This document shows positions 31,770 through 40,928 of a stretch of DNA of 64,000 nucleotides, piece after piece; positions within the stretch are counted from its first letter, which is position 1, and every line of letters starts with the position of its first letter. Origin of the DNA: CAYNJG01 sp964397295 (GTDB lineage: Bacteria > Planctomycetota > Planctomycetia > Pirellulales > Pirellulaceae); the NCBI GenBank assembly GCA_964397295.1, contig CAYNJG010000004.1:1-64000 (forward strand), read 5' to 3'. Below the pieces are notes generated by a model, which saw only the letters and a list, made by a program, of their open reading frames with translations, did no database searches and was not told the DNA's origin. The position numbers and the translations under genes are program-made.

Positions 31770-33353
31770 GTGCGCAGCACCCCTGCGCCGTTCCTCGGTT
31801 CCTACGTCGAAAGCATAGCCGTGCTCGGATTAATTGTCCTCGGATTAGCTTTTCTATTCTTCTTGGTCGTCGCTTTTTTTGCGGCAAAGACATGGCACGT
31901 CGGTCACGTGGTGGCGATGACGTTCTTGTTTTTGTTCACGTTGACGACTCTATATTTGACAGCGACGTTGTTTCGTACCAACAAGGAATTCCATCCCAAG
32001 TACACGGCAGCTACTGAGAAGTTAGTGTCCGCAGAAAAGAGGTCCGTGGAACTCGAGTACGGTGCGGGAACCGAGCGAGAGCTTCCAAAAGGTACGATCT
32101 CCGGCGAGCGTGCGTTGTCGAAGATTGAGTCGATGGCACGTGGACGTGTTTGGCGAAATGTGTTCGCACTGCCAGTCGGCCGCGACGGTGTGACGCCACT
32201 GAATATGCGCCGTTGGAACAATGATGGCTGCTTGCGTGTCGGAAACGAAGATGAGTTCTCGGACGAACCCATCGAGCCGGTCGCCGAGGAAGAACCCGTT
32301 GAAGGCGAAGAAGTGGCTGAAGCGCCACCCGCTAGTACTCACGGACTGATCAAAGGCAAGTTCATTTATGCGTTCAAAGAGATGCCGATCGCTAAGTTGA
32401 CCGCTGAGCAGAAGACGCATTACTTTGGCATGCTTGCTGATGGCGAGTTTGCAAACCAAGATACGAAAGGTATGTGTCGAGTGCCGATTGCTTATCTTGG
32501 AAAGTTTCTTGTCGTCGATGCTGATCCAAATGTGGTTCAGGTGCGGCTACAAGGTCAGCCCGATGATGGCCAGATTGCTCAGTTGCGACAGCAAGGACCA
32601 TGGGTTCTGTACGAACGCTTGCCGATGGACGTTGAAAAACTGTTTGGACCGGACGCGGACGCGACAAAGATTTCGCAACTGGTGCCGTTGAATCAACTTG
32701 GTGCGTTCGGCGTTCAAGTACCACAGGCTGCCTACAACAATATGATCTCGGAATACGCGAATGATGGAAAGTCGCCCCCTGGTCGTGTTGATCCGATTCG
32801 CACGCGAGTTGAAGTCAAGTTCTTACGAGCGTATTCGCAGGTCGTCGACTTGCAGGTCGAGGGGGATTTGCCCGATGCCGATCAGCCTTTCAACATAGAA
32901 GGTCATGCTCAAGTGAAGAGCTTGATTCAAGGAAAGCCAACGGAATTCGTAGAAGGAAGCACAGCAGTCTTTGACGGCGTGACGGCACAGTCGCTCATCA
33001 GCAAAGGTATCGCCGAACAAGTTGGTGAACCAGTGTATGCTCGCCCACTGCGAATGTTCGAGTACAGTATCGACGACTATCAAAAACGTTTTGACGGGGT
33101 GAAGGTACAGATCGATGATGTGAACAAGAGCGTTGCCGCGCTAGCTGACTCGCTAAAACGATTGCAGTTGCAGATCGACAAACACGCCGAAGAATTGCAG
33201 CAATTGCGAAAGGATCAAGAAGGCTTCGAAGCGGAAAAAGTCGAGCTTGAAAAGTACCGTAAAGAGCTGGAAATGCGTTACCAAATGCTTCAAGGCGAAG
33301 TGAACGCGCTAACGGGTGGTGGCTATTTCGTAGCCCCTGGTGTGGCTGGCTAG
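31770..33353 (+). CDS. membrane-anchored coiled-coil protein
   Basis: The 527-residue product has two N-terminal membrane segments (SIAVLGLIVLGLAFLFFLVV and HVVAMTFLFLFTLTTLYL). An acidic spacer lies near 165-190 (EPVAEEEPVEGEEVAEAPP) and a beta-rich middle follows. A C-terminal coiled coil (about 440-510) contains VKVQIDDVNKSVAALADSLK, then LQLQIDKHAEELQQL and MRYQMLQGEVNAL. The plan resembles a planctomycetal envelope protein family of unknown role. The start is a GTG with no clear ribosome site, so the N-terminus is uncertain. The 170 bases before it hold nothing I recognise. Confidence 0.78.
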   Translation: MRSTPAPFLGSYVESIAVLGLIVLGLAFLFFLVVAFFAAKTWHVGHVVAMTFLFLFTLTTLYLTATLFRTNKEFHPKYTAATEKLVSAEKRSVELEYGAGTERELPKGTISGERALSKIESMARGRVWRNVFALPVGRDGVTPLNMRRWNNDGCLRVGNEDEFSDEPIEPVAEEEPVEGEEVAEAPPASTHGLIKGKFIYAFKEMPIAKLTAEQKTHYFGMLADGEFANQDTKGMCRVPIAYLGKFLVVDADPNVVQVRLQGQPDDGQIAQLRQQGPWVLYERLPMDVEKLFGPDADATKISQLVPLNQLGAFGVQVPQAAYNNMISEYANDGKSPPGRVDPIRTRVEVKFLRAYSQVVDLQVEGDLPDADQPFNIEGHAQVKSLIQGKPTEFVEGSTAVFDGVTAQSLISKGIAEQVGEPVYARPLRMFEYSIDDYQKRFDGVKVQIDDVNKSVAALADSLKRLQLQIDKHAEELQQLRKDQEGFEAEKVELEKYRKELEMRYQMLQGEVNALTGGGYFVAPGVAG

Positions 33354-33387
33354 ATAACTTTTTGCCTGGACACGGAATGTTGAAGCA

Positions 33388-33477
33388 ATGAGCAAAAAAG
33401 GCGTACTTGGCGTTGTTGGGCTGTTAATCGCATTTCTCGCGTGTGGTGCTTGGCTAATCGCCCCAATGGCGCAATGA
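33388..33477 (+). CDS. 29-residue hydrophobic small protein, possibly frameshifted
   Basis: ATG 33388 to TGA 33477 encodes MSKKGVLGVVGLLIAFLACG then AWLIAPMAQ, a basic start and one membrane helix. Right after the stop a different frame continues without a stop as RNELVGELIRIPISGGEFSV up to TAG at about 33582. This suggests that a one-base change split an originally longer anchored protein. It lies 34 bases after the coiled-coil membrane gene and may be its operon partner. The rest of 33478-33725 shows nothing else. Confidence 0.4.
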   Translation: MSKKGVLGVVGLLIAFLACGAWLIAPMAQ

Positions 33478-33725
33478 ACTGGTCGGCGAATTGATTCGTA
33501 TTCCAATTAGTGGTGGCGAGTTTTCAGTAGCGGTGCCATCGGTGCATGCTTTGATGGCGGGTGAAACGCAACGAATTCGATAGACATCGATGTTGCGAAT
33601 CAAACGTGTACTCCTATAATCCCCGCACTTTGCAAAGCCTATAGTCTTGTTTTTGCGTACCGTGTGCTTGGCTGTCAGAGCAACACAGGCGTTTCGCAAA
33701 AGACAAATAAAACGAAGCGAACAGC

Positions 33726-34937
33726 ATGGAAGCGTTCTTCACTACGTCCGCGCGAGCGATTATCTTCGCGCTCCTTTGCAGCGTCATCGGTATCGCCCAG
33801 GAATACCCGGGTTCGGCCAACGCTCAAAATCCGCTGCAGCAAGTATCGGCTCGGCCAGCGAATACTCCGTTCGCTCTGCCACCGGGCGCAAGCGGTCCGT
33901 ACGATGTGAACTCGTTGAGCACCGGGAGACACGTAACTGTGTCTCGTCCCGGCGAAGAACTTCAGGCTGCAAAGATCATCGCCCGCGTCGGAGACGAAGT
34001 TATCCTAGCGGGTGACTTATTGGGACAAGTCAATCAGTTCCTGCACAATCGTATCGAGCAGATTCCCGAAGCACAACGCTCACAGCTAACCGACGAGATG
34101 CTAGAAGAGCAGCGTTGGAAGTTGATGGAGCAACTCTTGCCGCAAATGATTCTCGGTAAGTTGATGTATCTGGATTTTCTACGAACGATCCCCGAAGAGA
34201 ATCTGCCCGACATCCAAGATAGTCTGTACAAAGCATTCGACGAGCAACAACTTCCGACACTCGTCGAACGCGCCAATGTTCAAACGGCGGCGGATCTTGA
34301 CGCGATGCTACGCTCGTTTGGCAGTTCACTCAATCAACAACGTCTCTCGTTCGCCGAACAATTGGCTGCCGCGCAGTGGAAGCAGCAAAATGCGAAAGAT
34401 GATCGTGAAATATCACACGACGATTTGATTACCTACTATCGCGAGAACATCGAATCGTATCGCATCGAGGCGAAAACACGTTGGGAGCAACTCAGTGCGA
34501 GAAACGATGAAACCGGTTCAAAAGAAGCGTCCTACCGGACAGTCGCGTTGATGGGGAACGAAGTGTTTCGCGGTGCTTCCTTCGCCGCCGTGGCGAAACG
34601 AAGCTCACACGGCCCAACAGCCAGCGACGGTGGACAATATGGGTGGACTACGAGAAATAGTCTTCGCTCAAGTGTTCTCGATGAGGCGATTTTCACGCTT
34701 CCGGTCGGTCGCCTCAGCGCAATTCTAACGGACGACGATGGCTGCCATATTGTGCGTGTCATCGAACGGCAAGACGAGTCGTTCGTTCCTTTCCAGGAGT
34801 CCCAAGAAGGCATCCGTACAAAGATCGAGGAAGTCCGTTCAGAACTTGCCTTGAAAAAATATGCCGAGCAGCTGAAAAGCGAGTTTCCCGTTTGGACGAT
34901 ATTCGATGATCAGACTAACGTTGCTCGCCGTCCTTAA
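33726..34937 (+). CDS. secreted parvulin-type peptidyl-prolyl isomerase
   Basis: This 403-residue protein has a signal-like start (RAIIFALLCSVIGIAQEY) and a SurA-like plan. The N-terminal helical chaperone part (residues 75-250) includes IIARVGDEVILAGDLLGQVN. A parvulin PPIC domain lies at about 275-360: GASFAAVAKRSSHGPTAS, DGGQYGWTTRNSLRSS, EAIFTLPVGRLSAIL and CHIVRVIER. Such proteins fold exported proteins in the periplasm. It stands alone upstream of citrate synthase; the 168 bases between them show nothing. Confidence 0.88.
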   Translation: MEAFFTTSARAIIFALLCSVIGIAQEYPGSANAQNPLQQVSARPANTPFALPPGASGPYDVNSLSTGRHVTVSRPGEELQAAKIIARVGDEVILAGDLLGQVNQFLHNRIEQIPEAQRSQLTDEMLEEQRWKLMEQLLPQMILGKLMYLDFLRTIPEENLPDIQDSLYKAFDEQQLPTLVERANVQTAADLDAMLRSFGSSLNQQRLSFAEQLAAAQWKQQNAKDDREISHDDLITYYRENIESYRIEAKTRWEQLSARNDETGSKEASYRTVALMGNEVFRGASFAAVAKRSSHGPTASDGGQYGWTTRNSLRSSVLDEAIFTLPVGRLSAILTDDDGCHIVRVIERQDESFVPFQESQEGIRTKIEEVRSELALKKYAEQLKSEFPVWTIFDDQTNVARRP

Positions 34938-35105
34938 CTTGCAAGCATGCTTTGCGTCATTTTCGTTGGTCAATTGTCACTGGTTCGGTAGGTCGCTACA
35001 CTGCTGTGAGTGGCTAGTGCGTCACTGTTGGAGCAACTCCCTAACGGCTGCAACGATTCTTCATCGACCAAAATATCGCATCGTTTAGAGTGGTTAAAAA
35101 GACAT

Positions 35106-36407
35106 ATGGCAGACGCGAAATCCACTGAGACGGCAAAGCTGACGATCAAGGGGCAGGATATTGAGCTCCCAGTAGTCGTCGGTACGGAAAACGAAACTGC
35201 GGTCCAAATTGGTCGACTGCGAAAGGACACGGGCTTCATCACGCTGGATGAAGGCTACGTCAACACGGGCTCAACCACGAGCGATATTACGTTTCTAAAC
35301 GGCGAGGAAGGCGTGCTTCGATACCGCGGTTACGCGATCGAAGACCTCGCCTCGAAATGTGATTTCCTGGAAGTCAGCTACCTACTGATTCATGGCGAAT
35401 TACCGAACGCCTCACAGCTAAACGATTTTCGCATGTCGATTCGGCGACACACCATGTTGCACGAGGACATGAAGCAGTTCTACGACGGCTTTCCACGAGA
35501 CGCACATCCGATGGCGATTCTGAGTTCCGTTGTTAGTGCCCTATCTACGTTCTATCAAGACTCCCTGGACCCGCGCGATCCCGACCAGGTGGAAGTCTCC
35601 ATCCATCGTCTGATTGCAAAGCTTCCAACAATCGCGGCCTATAGCTTCAAGAAGGCTTTCGGTCAGCCGTTCAACTACCCGAACAATGAGCTAACCTACA
35701 CTGAGAACTTTTTGCAGATGATGTTTTCGGTGCCCAGCGAGCCTTACGAAGTCGATGCGGACTTCAGCAAAGCACTCAACATGCTTCTTATTGTGCACGC
35801 AGATCACGAGCAGAACTGCAGCACGTCAACAGTTCGGATGGTCGGCTCGGCAAACGCGAACCTATTCGCATCTATCTCGGCCGGCATCTGCGCGTTGTGG
35901 GGGCCGCTGCACGGTGGAGCCAACGAAGCCGTTGTGGATATGCTCGAAAAGATCATTGCGGATGATTGCAACGTTGAAAAATACGTAAAGATGGCGAAAG
36001 ACAAAGATGACGGCTTTCGACTGATGGGATTTGGTCATCGCGTCTACAAGAACTATGATCCTCGCGCGAAAATCATCAAGTCCATGTGCGACACGCTGCT
36101 GAAGAAGCTTGATATCAAAGATCCGCTATTCGACGTGGCGCTGAAGCTTGAGCAGGTAGCTCTGAACGACGAGTACTTTGTTGCTCGCAAACTGTTCCCC
36201 AATGTCGATTTCTATTCTGGTGTAATCTACCGAGCAATTGGCATTCCTGTGCAAATGTTTACCGTGCTATTCGCAATGGGCCGACTGCCTGGTTGGATCG
36301 CTCACTGGCAAGAGATGCACAATTCCTCCAGCAAACGGATCTGCCGCCCGCGACAAGTTTACACCGGGCCAAGCGTACGCGAATTCAAAGCCATTGCGGA
36401 TCGCTGA
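35106..36407 (+). CDS. gltA: citrate synthase (type II)
   Basis: This 433-residue protein is a bacterial type II citrate synthase, which condenses oxaloacetate with acetyl-CoA. The three catalytic residues are visible: His in WGPLHGGANEAV near 270, His in MGFGHRVYKNYDPRA near 310, and Asp in LFPNVDFYSGV near 366. The HADHEQNCSTSTVR block and DEGYVNTGST near the start are also typical. ATG 35106 gives the normal N-terminus; the frame is open to 35010 but the extra residues are not conserved. The nucleotidyltransferase gene follows after 22 bases and might be cotranscribed, although it is functionally unrelated. Confidence 0.95.
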   Translation: MADAKSTETAKLTIKGQDIELPVVVGTENETAVQIGRLRKDTGFITLDEGYVNTGSTTSDITFLNGEEGVLRYRGYAIEDLASKCDFLEVSYLLIHGELPNASQLNDFRMSIRRHTMLHEDMKQFYDGFPRDAHPMAILSSVVSALSTFYQDSLDPRDPDQVEVSIHRLIAKLPTIAAYSFKKAFGQPFNYPNNELTYTENFLQMMFSVPSEPYEVDADFSKALNMLLIVHADHEQNCSTSTVRMVGSANANLFASISAGICALWGPLHGGANEAVVDMLEKIIADDCNVEKYVKMAKDKDDGFRLMGFGHRVYKNYDPRAKIIKSMCDTLLKKLDIKDPLFDVALKLEQVALNDEYFVARKLFPNVDFYSGVIYRAIGIPVQMFTVLFAMGRLPGWIAHWQEMHNSSSKRICRPRQVYTGPSVREFKAIADR

Positions 36408-36429
36408 ACCAAGTGGAGCGCGGCCACGA

Positions 36430-36990
36430 ATGAGCCAAGTTGAACTACTCGCGTTCTTGGCCGATATCCTCCGACAGTTGGAGGTTGAGTGGATGCTAGT
36501 TGGTTCACACGCTTCAAGCTATTTCGGGGAAGCTCGGTCAACTCACGACATTGACGTTGTTGTTGACTTGCCAGAGCAGAAAGTCTCGAAGTTGATGGAC
36601 ATCGTGCCGGAGGATCGGTACTACTTGAGTGAAGTCGCGATTCGTGAGGGGCGGATGGCGAATTTGATCGATACGAAAACGGGCGACAAGGTTGACATGT
36701 TTTTTGTGGGCGAAAACGTCCGCTCCGAACAGCAGCTCTCTCGCCGAGTACAGGCCGAAATCCTCGGTGTGTCTGTTTTTGTTGCATCTATTGAAGACAC
36801 TATCGTGTCCAAGTTAGATTGGTATCAACAGACGGGCGGTTCGGAACGCCAGGTGAGTGACATACGCGGGATCATTCGAAATCAACGAACGCGGATCGAC
36901 CTCGAGCAATTGGTTCGCCGGGTGGATCATGCGGGCTTGCGACAAACGTGGGATTTGCAAATCGCACCATGGCTGGAGGCAGAGCTTTGA
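36430..36990 (+). CDS. nucleotidyltransferase-fold protein (AbiEii/DUF6036-like)
   Basis: This 186-residue protein has the minimal nucleotidyltransferase core: MLVGSHASSYFGEARSTHDI carrying the G-S motif, then the DID metal pair (HDIDVVVDL), with a third acid in DKVDMFF. The C-terminal half includes ASIEDTIVSKLDWYQQTGG, typical of AbiEii/MenA-like and related toxin nucleotidyltransferases and of DUF6036. It overlaps the start of a small helical protein (TTGA), so the pair is co-translated in toxin-antitoxin fashion. Whether it is toxin or enzyme, and what it modifies, cannot be read. Confidence 0.82.
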   Translation: MSQVELLAFLADILRQLEVEWMLVGSHASSYFGEARSTHDIDVVVDLPEQKVSKLMDIVPEDRYYLSEVAIREGRMANLIDTKTGDKVDMFFVGENVRSEQQLSRRVQAEILGVSVFVASIEDTIVSKLDWYQQTGGSERQVSDIRGIIRNQRTRIDLEQLVRRVDHAGLRQTWDLQIAPWLEAEL

Positions 36991-37286
36991 TTCCGGAAGA
37001 TCGCGAAATCACGATCGCGAAAGAATCCGCTGCAGGACGCGAAGCACTGGAAGTTCTGAGGCGAGTTCGTGGTCGTATGACGAACGAACAACGATTGGAA
37101 AAAGCGTTTGAATTGACCGAAACAACGCGTCAATTCATGCGTGCAGGACTGAGGGCGGCGAATCCTGAGTTGAACGAGCAACAGCTTCAAAAGTTGTACG
37201 TCGACCGCATTCTCAGCTATCACGGTTTGTCGCTTGCTAAGATCCAAGCAATGCGCGAAGCAGACGCCGCTAATTCAATGGAATAA
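36987..37286 (+). CDS. small helical partner of the nucleotidyltransferase
   Basis: The product of about 99 residues is mostly helical and charged: MTNEQRLEKAFELTETTRQF, MRAGLRAANPELNEQQLQKL, YVDRILSYHGLSLAKIQ. The start TTG 36987 overlaps the TGA of the preceding gene, and GGAGG seven bases before it supports this choice over ATG 36969. The RLxKAFELTExTRxxxxxGLR pattern recurs in small proteins beside nucleotidyltransferase genes, including some described as antitoxins, but I cannot name the family with certainty. An antitoxin or accessory role is inferred. Confidence 0.68.
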   Translation: MIPEDREITIAKESAAGREALEVLRRVRGRMTNEQRLEKAFELTETTRQFMRAGLRAANPELNEQQLQKLYVDRILSYHGLSLAKIQAMREADAANSME

Positions 37287-37353
37287 TCTCGGGAACCAAT
37301 TTCCAGGCAACGCGTCTAAGTTGAATCATTTCCCTGGCCACTAGGAGTGCATC

Positions 37354-38844
37354 GTGAACGCTTCAATTCCTCGCATTGGTTGTTTGATTCTGGCGTGTTT
37401 CTGCATCGGTTCCCAAGCCCAGCAAGCCTTCGGGTTGGGCATGGAGGCGTTCGGCCCGGCCGGTGAACGGGTCGGCATGCAACCGGATTGGCCCAAAAAT
37501 GTTGAAGGTTTGCTGAGCCATTCAGCACGTGTCTACTGGCGAGACGTGAACGGTGACGACCATTCCTACTACAACGGTGGCATTTCGGAAATCAACGAAC
37601 TGCTGGCATTGTTTTCCAAGGTTGGACTGAAAAAGCGGCAAGTTATTATCCTCGCGGGCAGTCCGAACGTGAGCTCGTTCAACGGCGAGAAAAAAATACC
37701 TTACGCTGCCGAATATCATCTGCCGGGCGGTCTCTATTTGTGGCATGCGAAGGAGCATATCAAAACAGGTCTGTATCCGACCGTGCCTCGATTACTGATT
37801 CATGTATCGAACGATTGGGTAGATGATTTGGCAAAGCTTGAGATTCCGAAAAACGTCGTGCTCTATGCCGAAGAGTACGACTCGGCGCTCCTAATGAAAG
37901 CGGCCGCCGAAGGTTCCAAGCAACGAAGCCGAGCCATTCAACTTCTAGCAAGCAGCGATATCCCATCGGCGGAAGTAAGAGCATTGGTTGAAGAAGCTTC
38001 CAAGTCCGACGTTCAATACGTGAACAAAACCGCAAAGCTCGCACTAGACAAATGGTCGTCTGCCGACGGCACGCAGCGAAAATCGCTTCAAGCAAAAGTT
38101 GCGGCGTTTGTCGAAGCTCATCCTCAACACTACAAACTTCCTACTCCCGACGAAGTACTTGCGAAGCTGCGGGCCATTGACGAGAAGTGCCAAACCGACG
38201 GATTTACTGCGAGCGGAACGCTTGTCGACTCGTCCAAACGAATGATGAATTGGACCGTGACGATGGGCAAGGGGAATCTTGTGATTCGTGAAGCAGCCGT
38301 CGACGAAGCAGCAACCGGGCGGATATCGCACACGCTATTCAAAAACGACGAACGCATGGGGTCGATCCAGCAGTCGCAGATGTGGGTGAAGGGAAAGCTG
38401 AGTAAATCCAAAGCATTCAAGAGCTTCGAACCCGTAGGCAAGACATACGATTTGCTGATCGGTCGAATACTTTGGCCGTTGGGACGCGGCTTTACAAGTC
38501 GCATCAGCGAGATCACCAAAGTCACGCCCGAACCCGACGGAACATTGTTCGTTGAAGCAAAAGAAGGTGATGGATTGAGTATCCGATGGGAGTTAATCGT
38601 CGACCCAGAAGCCGATTTTGTTGTCCGTCAAGCGAAGGGCTTTCGACGTGACGAAGTGGACCCCGAGTACATCGTGGATGCCGTCGGACTCTTTGCGACG
38701 AACGATCGTTCCACGAACCATACAAGTCGTTGGGTGGAAGGCACAAACGGTCAAACGGTTTCCTTCGCAGTGCATGATGTTTCGTCAAAACCCGACGTCA
38801 AACTCATGTTCGACGTAGAGAAGACTCTGCGAGAAGAAGAGTAA
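37354..38844 (+). CDS. secreted protein of unknown function
   Basis: This 496-residue protein begins at GTG 37354, supported by AGGAG six bases upstream, and has a signal peptide (IPRIGCLILACFCIGSQAQ). The first half has alternating helices and a short HEAT-like stretch (SRAIQLLASSDIPSAEVRAL). The second half is beta-rich, with FTASGTLVDSSKRMMNWTV, KVTPEPDGTLFVEAKEGDG and FVVRQAKGFRRDEV, resembling a lipoprotein-like sandwich. No enzyme motif was found. It stands alone, convergent with the FmdB gene. Confidence 0.72.
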   Translation: MNASIPRIGCLILACFCIGSQAQQAFGLGMEAFGPAGERVGMQPDWPKNVEGLLSHSARVYWRDVNGDDHSYYNGGISEINELLALFSKVGLKKRQVIILAGSPNVSSFNGEKKIPYAAEYHLPGGLYLWHAKEHIKTGLYPTVPRLLIHVSNDWVDDLAKLEIPKNVVLYAEEYDSALLMKAAAEGSKQRSRAIQLLASSDIPSAEVRALVEEASKSDVQYVNKTAKLALDKWSSADGTQRKSLQAKVAAFVEAHPQHYKLPTPDEVLAKLRAIDEKCQTDGFTASGTLVDSSKRMMNWTVTMGKGNLVIREAAVDEAATGRISHTLFKNDERMGSIQQSQMWVKGKLSKSKAFKSFEPVGKTYDLLIGRILWPLGRGFTSRISEITKVTPEPDGTLFVEAKEGDGLSIRWELIVDPEADFVVRQAKGFRRDEVDPEYIVDAVGLFATNDRSTNHTSRWVEGTNGQTVSFAVHDVSSKPDVKLMFDVEKTLREEE

Positions 38845-38873
38845 TATCCACGACGGCGAAGGGTAGATTTAGC

Positions 38874-39383
38874 TCAGAGATCGTACAACGTCTCGTCTAC
38901 CTTAGGTGGCAATAGCTTTCTACGAACGCTCGCCAAATCGAGTCGGCCTCCAGACTTCGATGCGAACAACAGTTCGTCACCGTCCAGCGTGTCGCCCATT
39001 TCTTCTTCGATCTTGTCGGGGTCTTCGCCGGACTCCATGCGGCGGATCGCTTCTTCGATTCCGCCAGTCAGCTTTAGACCGGTTGAGTCATAAAGTTTGC
39101 GCATAAATTTGGCCATGGCTTTCGGATCGTCTTCATTGAGACCACTAGCCTCGCCCTCGAGTGCCATCATTGCCTTTTCCATCGCTGCTTCGTCGATGTC
39201 CGGGAACTCGCCCACTCCTTCTTCTTCGCCGCGGCCTTTGGAAATTGCAAAGAGCGAAATCTTCTTTTCGAGTTTCTTTGCACCGCAGTCCGGGCACTTG
39301 GGTTTCTTCTTGTTGTCGAAACTCGCTGTGCGAAAACTGTAGATCGTGTGGCAGTCCGAGCAATAGTATTCGTAAACGGGCAT
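38874..39383 (-). CDS. FmdB-type zinc-ribbon protein with long C-terminal tail
   Basis: This 169-residue protein starts PVYEYYCSDCHTIYSF and closes the ribbon with CPDCGAKK near residue 32, giving four cysteines for one zinc as in the FmdB regulatory-protein family. A helical charged tail of about 130 residues follows, with DIDEAAMEKAMMALEGE, TGGIEEAIRRMESG and DPDKIEEEMGDTLDGDE. ATG 39383 gives the normal family N-terminus; the open frame to 39494 is unsupported. The tail is longer than in small FmdB proteins. Its role is unknown. Confidence 0.85.
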   Translation of the reverse strand: MPVYEYYCSDCHTIYSFRTASFDNKKKPKCPDCGAKKLEKKISLFAISKGRGEEEGVGEFPDIDEAAMEKAMMALEGEASGLNEDDPKAMAKFMRKLYDSTGLKLTGGIEEAIRRMESGEDPDKIEEEMGDTLDGDELLFASKSGGRLDLASVRRKLLPPKVDETLYDL

Positions 39384-39474
39384 TCCGCTGTCTCTCGTGA
39401 AGGAATCGATCCGCGTAATATCGAAGAGAGCGCGAGCCTTGGCAAGACGAACTTGGCAAGACGGAATGCGGCGT

Positions 39475-40920
39475 TTATCGGCGACGTCGTGCAAGTAGCA
39501 GGCTTGCGATCGCGAACATCAGAAATGCATGGGCATTCGGTTCCGGAACCGTTTGGTTTTGAAACGGAGCCGTTTGCCCGAAATTAGCGGAGAGCTTCAA
39601 AAAGTCATTAAATCCAACTCGACCATCGCCAGTCAAATCACCACTCGACCACGTTCCCACGCCGCCGAACGAAGAACTGAGTTGCAAGAAATCGGGGAAG
39701 TCCACATCACCGTCCAGATCAACATCGCCCTGCAAGTTGTTGCTGAAGAATATCCAATAGTCCAAATCTCGCTCTGTGACTTGACCATCTCCATCAAGGT
39801 CATAGTGCGGATCCGTGATTTGGAAGGCAATCGCCCCAGACAGGACATCGGCATCATTGACCGTCAATCCGGGCTCGCCGTCGAGGTACATGAAAGAGGT
39901 GGGCGAGAGTGCATCGTAGATCGGCTCGACCCAGGTTCGAGAAGAGCGATTGAAGGTACCGAATCCCGCGCCGAACTCCCAGTACGACCAGGCGAAATCA
40001 CGTTCTTCGGCAGCTTGCGTAACGGCCTCGGTCCAAAGTGCGCGGGAATCCATATCTCCAAAGCGATAGGCCCCAAATTCACCCAGCAACACAGGTCGAT
40101 CGAATCGCTCCGACCAATTTTGGACTAGATCGAAGTCACGAAGGACTGCGTTTTCTTCTGCCTCCGTTCCGTCCCAAGTTGTACCAAGCCAGGCGTCCGC
40201 GCCATCGACCCACTCCGCACGTTGGTGGGTAAACTCAAATGGCGAGTAGTAATGAAACGTGCCGATCAGATTGCGATCTTCTTCCGGCAAACGCAACCGA
40301 ACAAGTCCCGATACCCCGTTCCAATTGTTACCACCGACGATCACTTGCCGATCAGGATTGGTCTCGCGGATCACCGCGAGTGACTGTTCCATCACGTCTT
40401 GCCAGCGAGTGGACGTAAATTGGTCGTTCGGTTCGTTCAGAATTTCGAAGAACACACTTGTGGTTGGTTCATCGCGATAACGCTCGCCAATCTGCGACCA
40501 CAATCCGGCAAGCCGATCACGATGGCCCTCGATGTCCGAATGAATTTCGTCATAGTGATGAACATTGAGGATGACGGCGAGGTCGTTTGATTGGGCTTGG
40601 TCGATCACCCAATCGATGCGTTCGAAGAAAGTCGTGTCGATCTGATACGGACTCGTCGCATCTGCGTGCCCGGACCACTTGATGGGAACACGAACCGAGT
40701 CGAAGCCACCTGCTGCGATTGTTTCAAAGTGCCACGGTTGAAGAGTGAATCCCCAATCGCCCTCGTTTGGTGCCTCCAGTGTATTGCCGAGATTCACGGA
40801 TTGTCCGAGGCGACGGTTGTAGTCGTACGCGTCAAACTCAATTTGTTGAGCGGACGCTCGAATTGTGACGAATCCCGCTTGCAAGATGATTAGTGCAATC
40901 AGAGCCAAAGTCGCGCGCAT
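39475..40920 (-). CDS. secreted GH5-type glycoside hydrolase with calcium repeats and PEP-CTERM tail
   Basis: Residues 1-24 are a signal peptide. Residues about 35-350 are a GH5 (cellulase-superfamily) barrel: GQSVNLGNTLEAPNEGDWG, the acid/base in FFEILNEPN near 160, and the nucleophile in VLLGEFGAYR near 275. These enzymes cut beta-glucans or mannans. Residues about 385-450 carry three dockerin/EF-hand-like calcium loops (DLDGDGQVTERD, DVDLDGDVDFPD, DLTGDGRVGFND). The end is a PEP-CTERM sorting signal: VPEP, a hydrophobic helix and LLLARRRR, so the protein is probably cut and anchored by exosortase. No cohesin partner is seen nearby. Confidence 0.9.
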   Translation of the reverse strand: MRATLALIALIILQAGFVTIRASAQQIEFDAYDYNRRLGQSVNLGNTLEAPNEGDWGFTLQPWHFETIAAGGFDSVRVPIKWSGHADATSPYQIDTTFFERIDWVIDQAQSNDLAVILNVHHYDEIHSDIEGHRDRLAGLWSQIGERYRDEPTTSVFFEILNEPNDQFTSTRWQDVMEQSLAVIRETNPDRQVIVGGNNWNGVSGLVRLRLPEEDRNLIGTFHYYSPFEFTHQRAEWVDGADAWLGTTWDGTEAEENAVLRDFDLVQNWSERFDRPVLLGEFGAYRFGDMDSRALWTEAVTQAAEERDFAWSYWEFGAGFGTFNRSSRTWVEPIYDALSPTSFMYLDGEPGLTVNDADVLSGAIAFQITDPHYDLDGDGQVTERDLDYWIFFSNNLQGDVDLDGDVDFPDFLQLSSSFGGVGTWSSGDLTGDGRVGFNDFLKLSANFGQTAPFQNQTVPEPNAHAFLMFAIASLLLARRRR

Positions 40921-40928
40921 ACCGTGCT

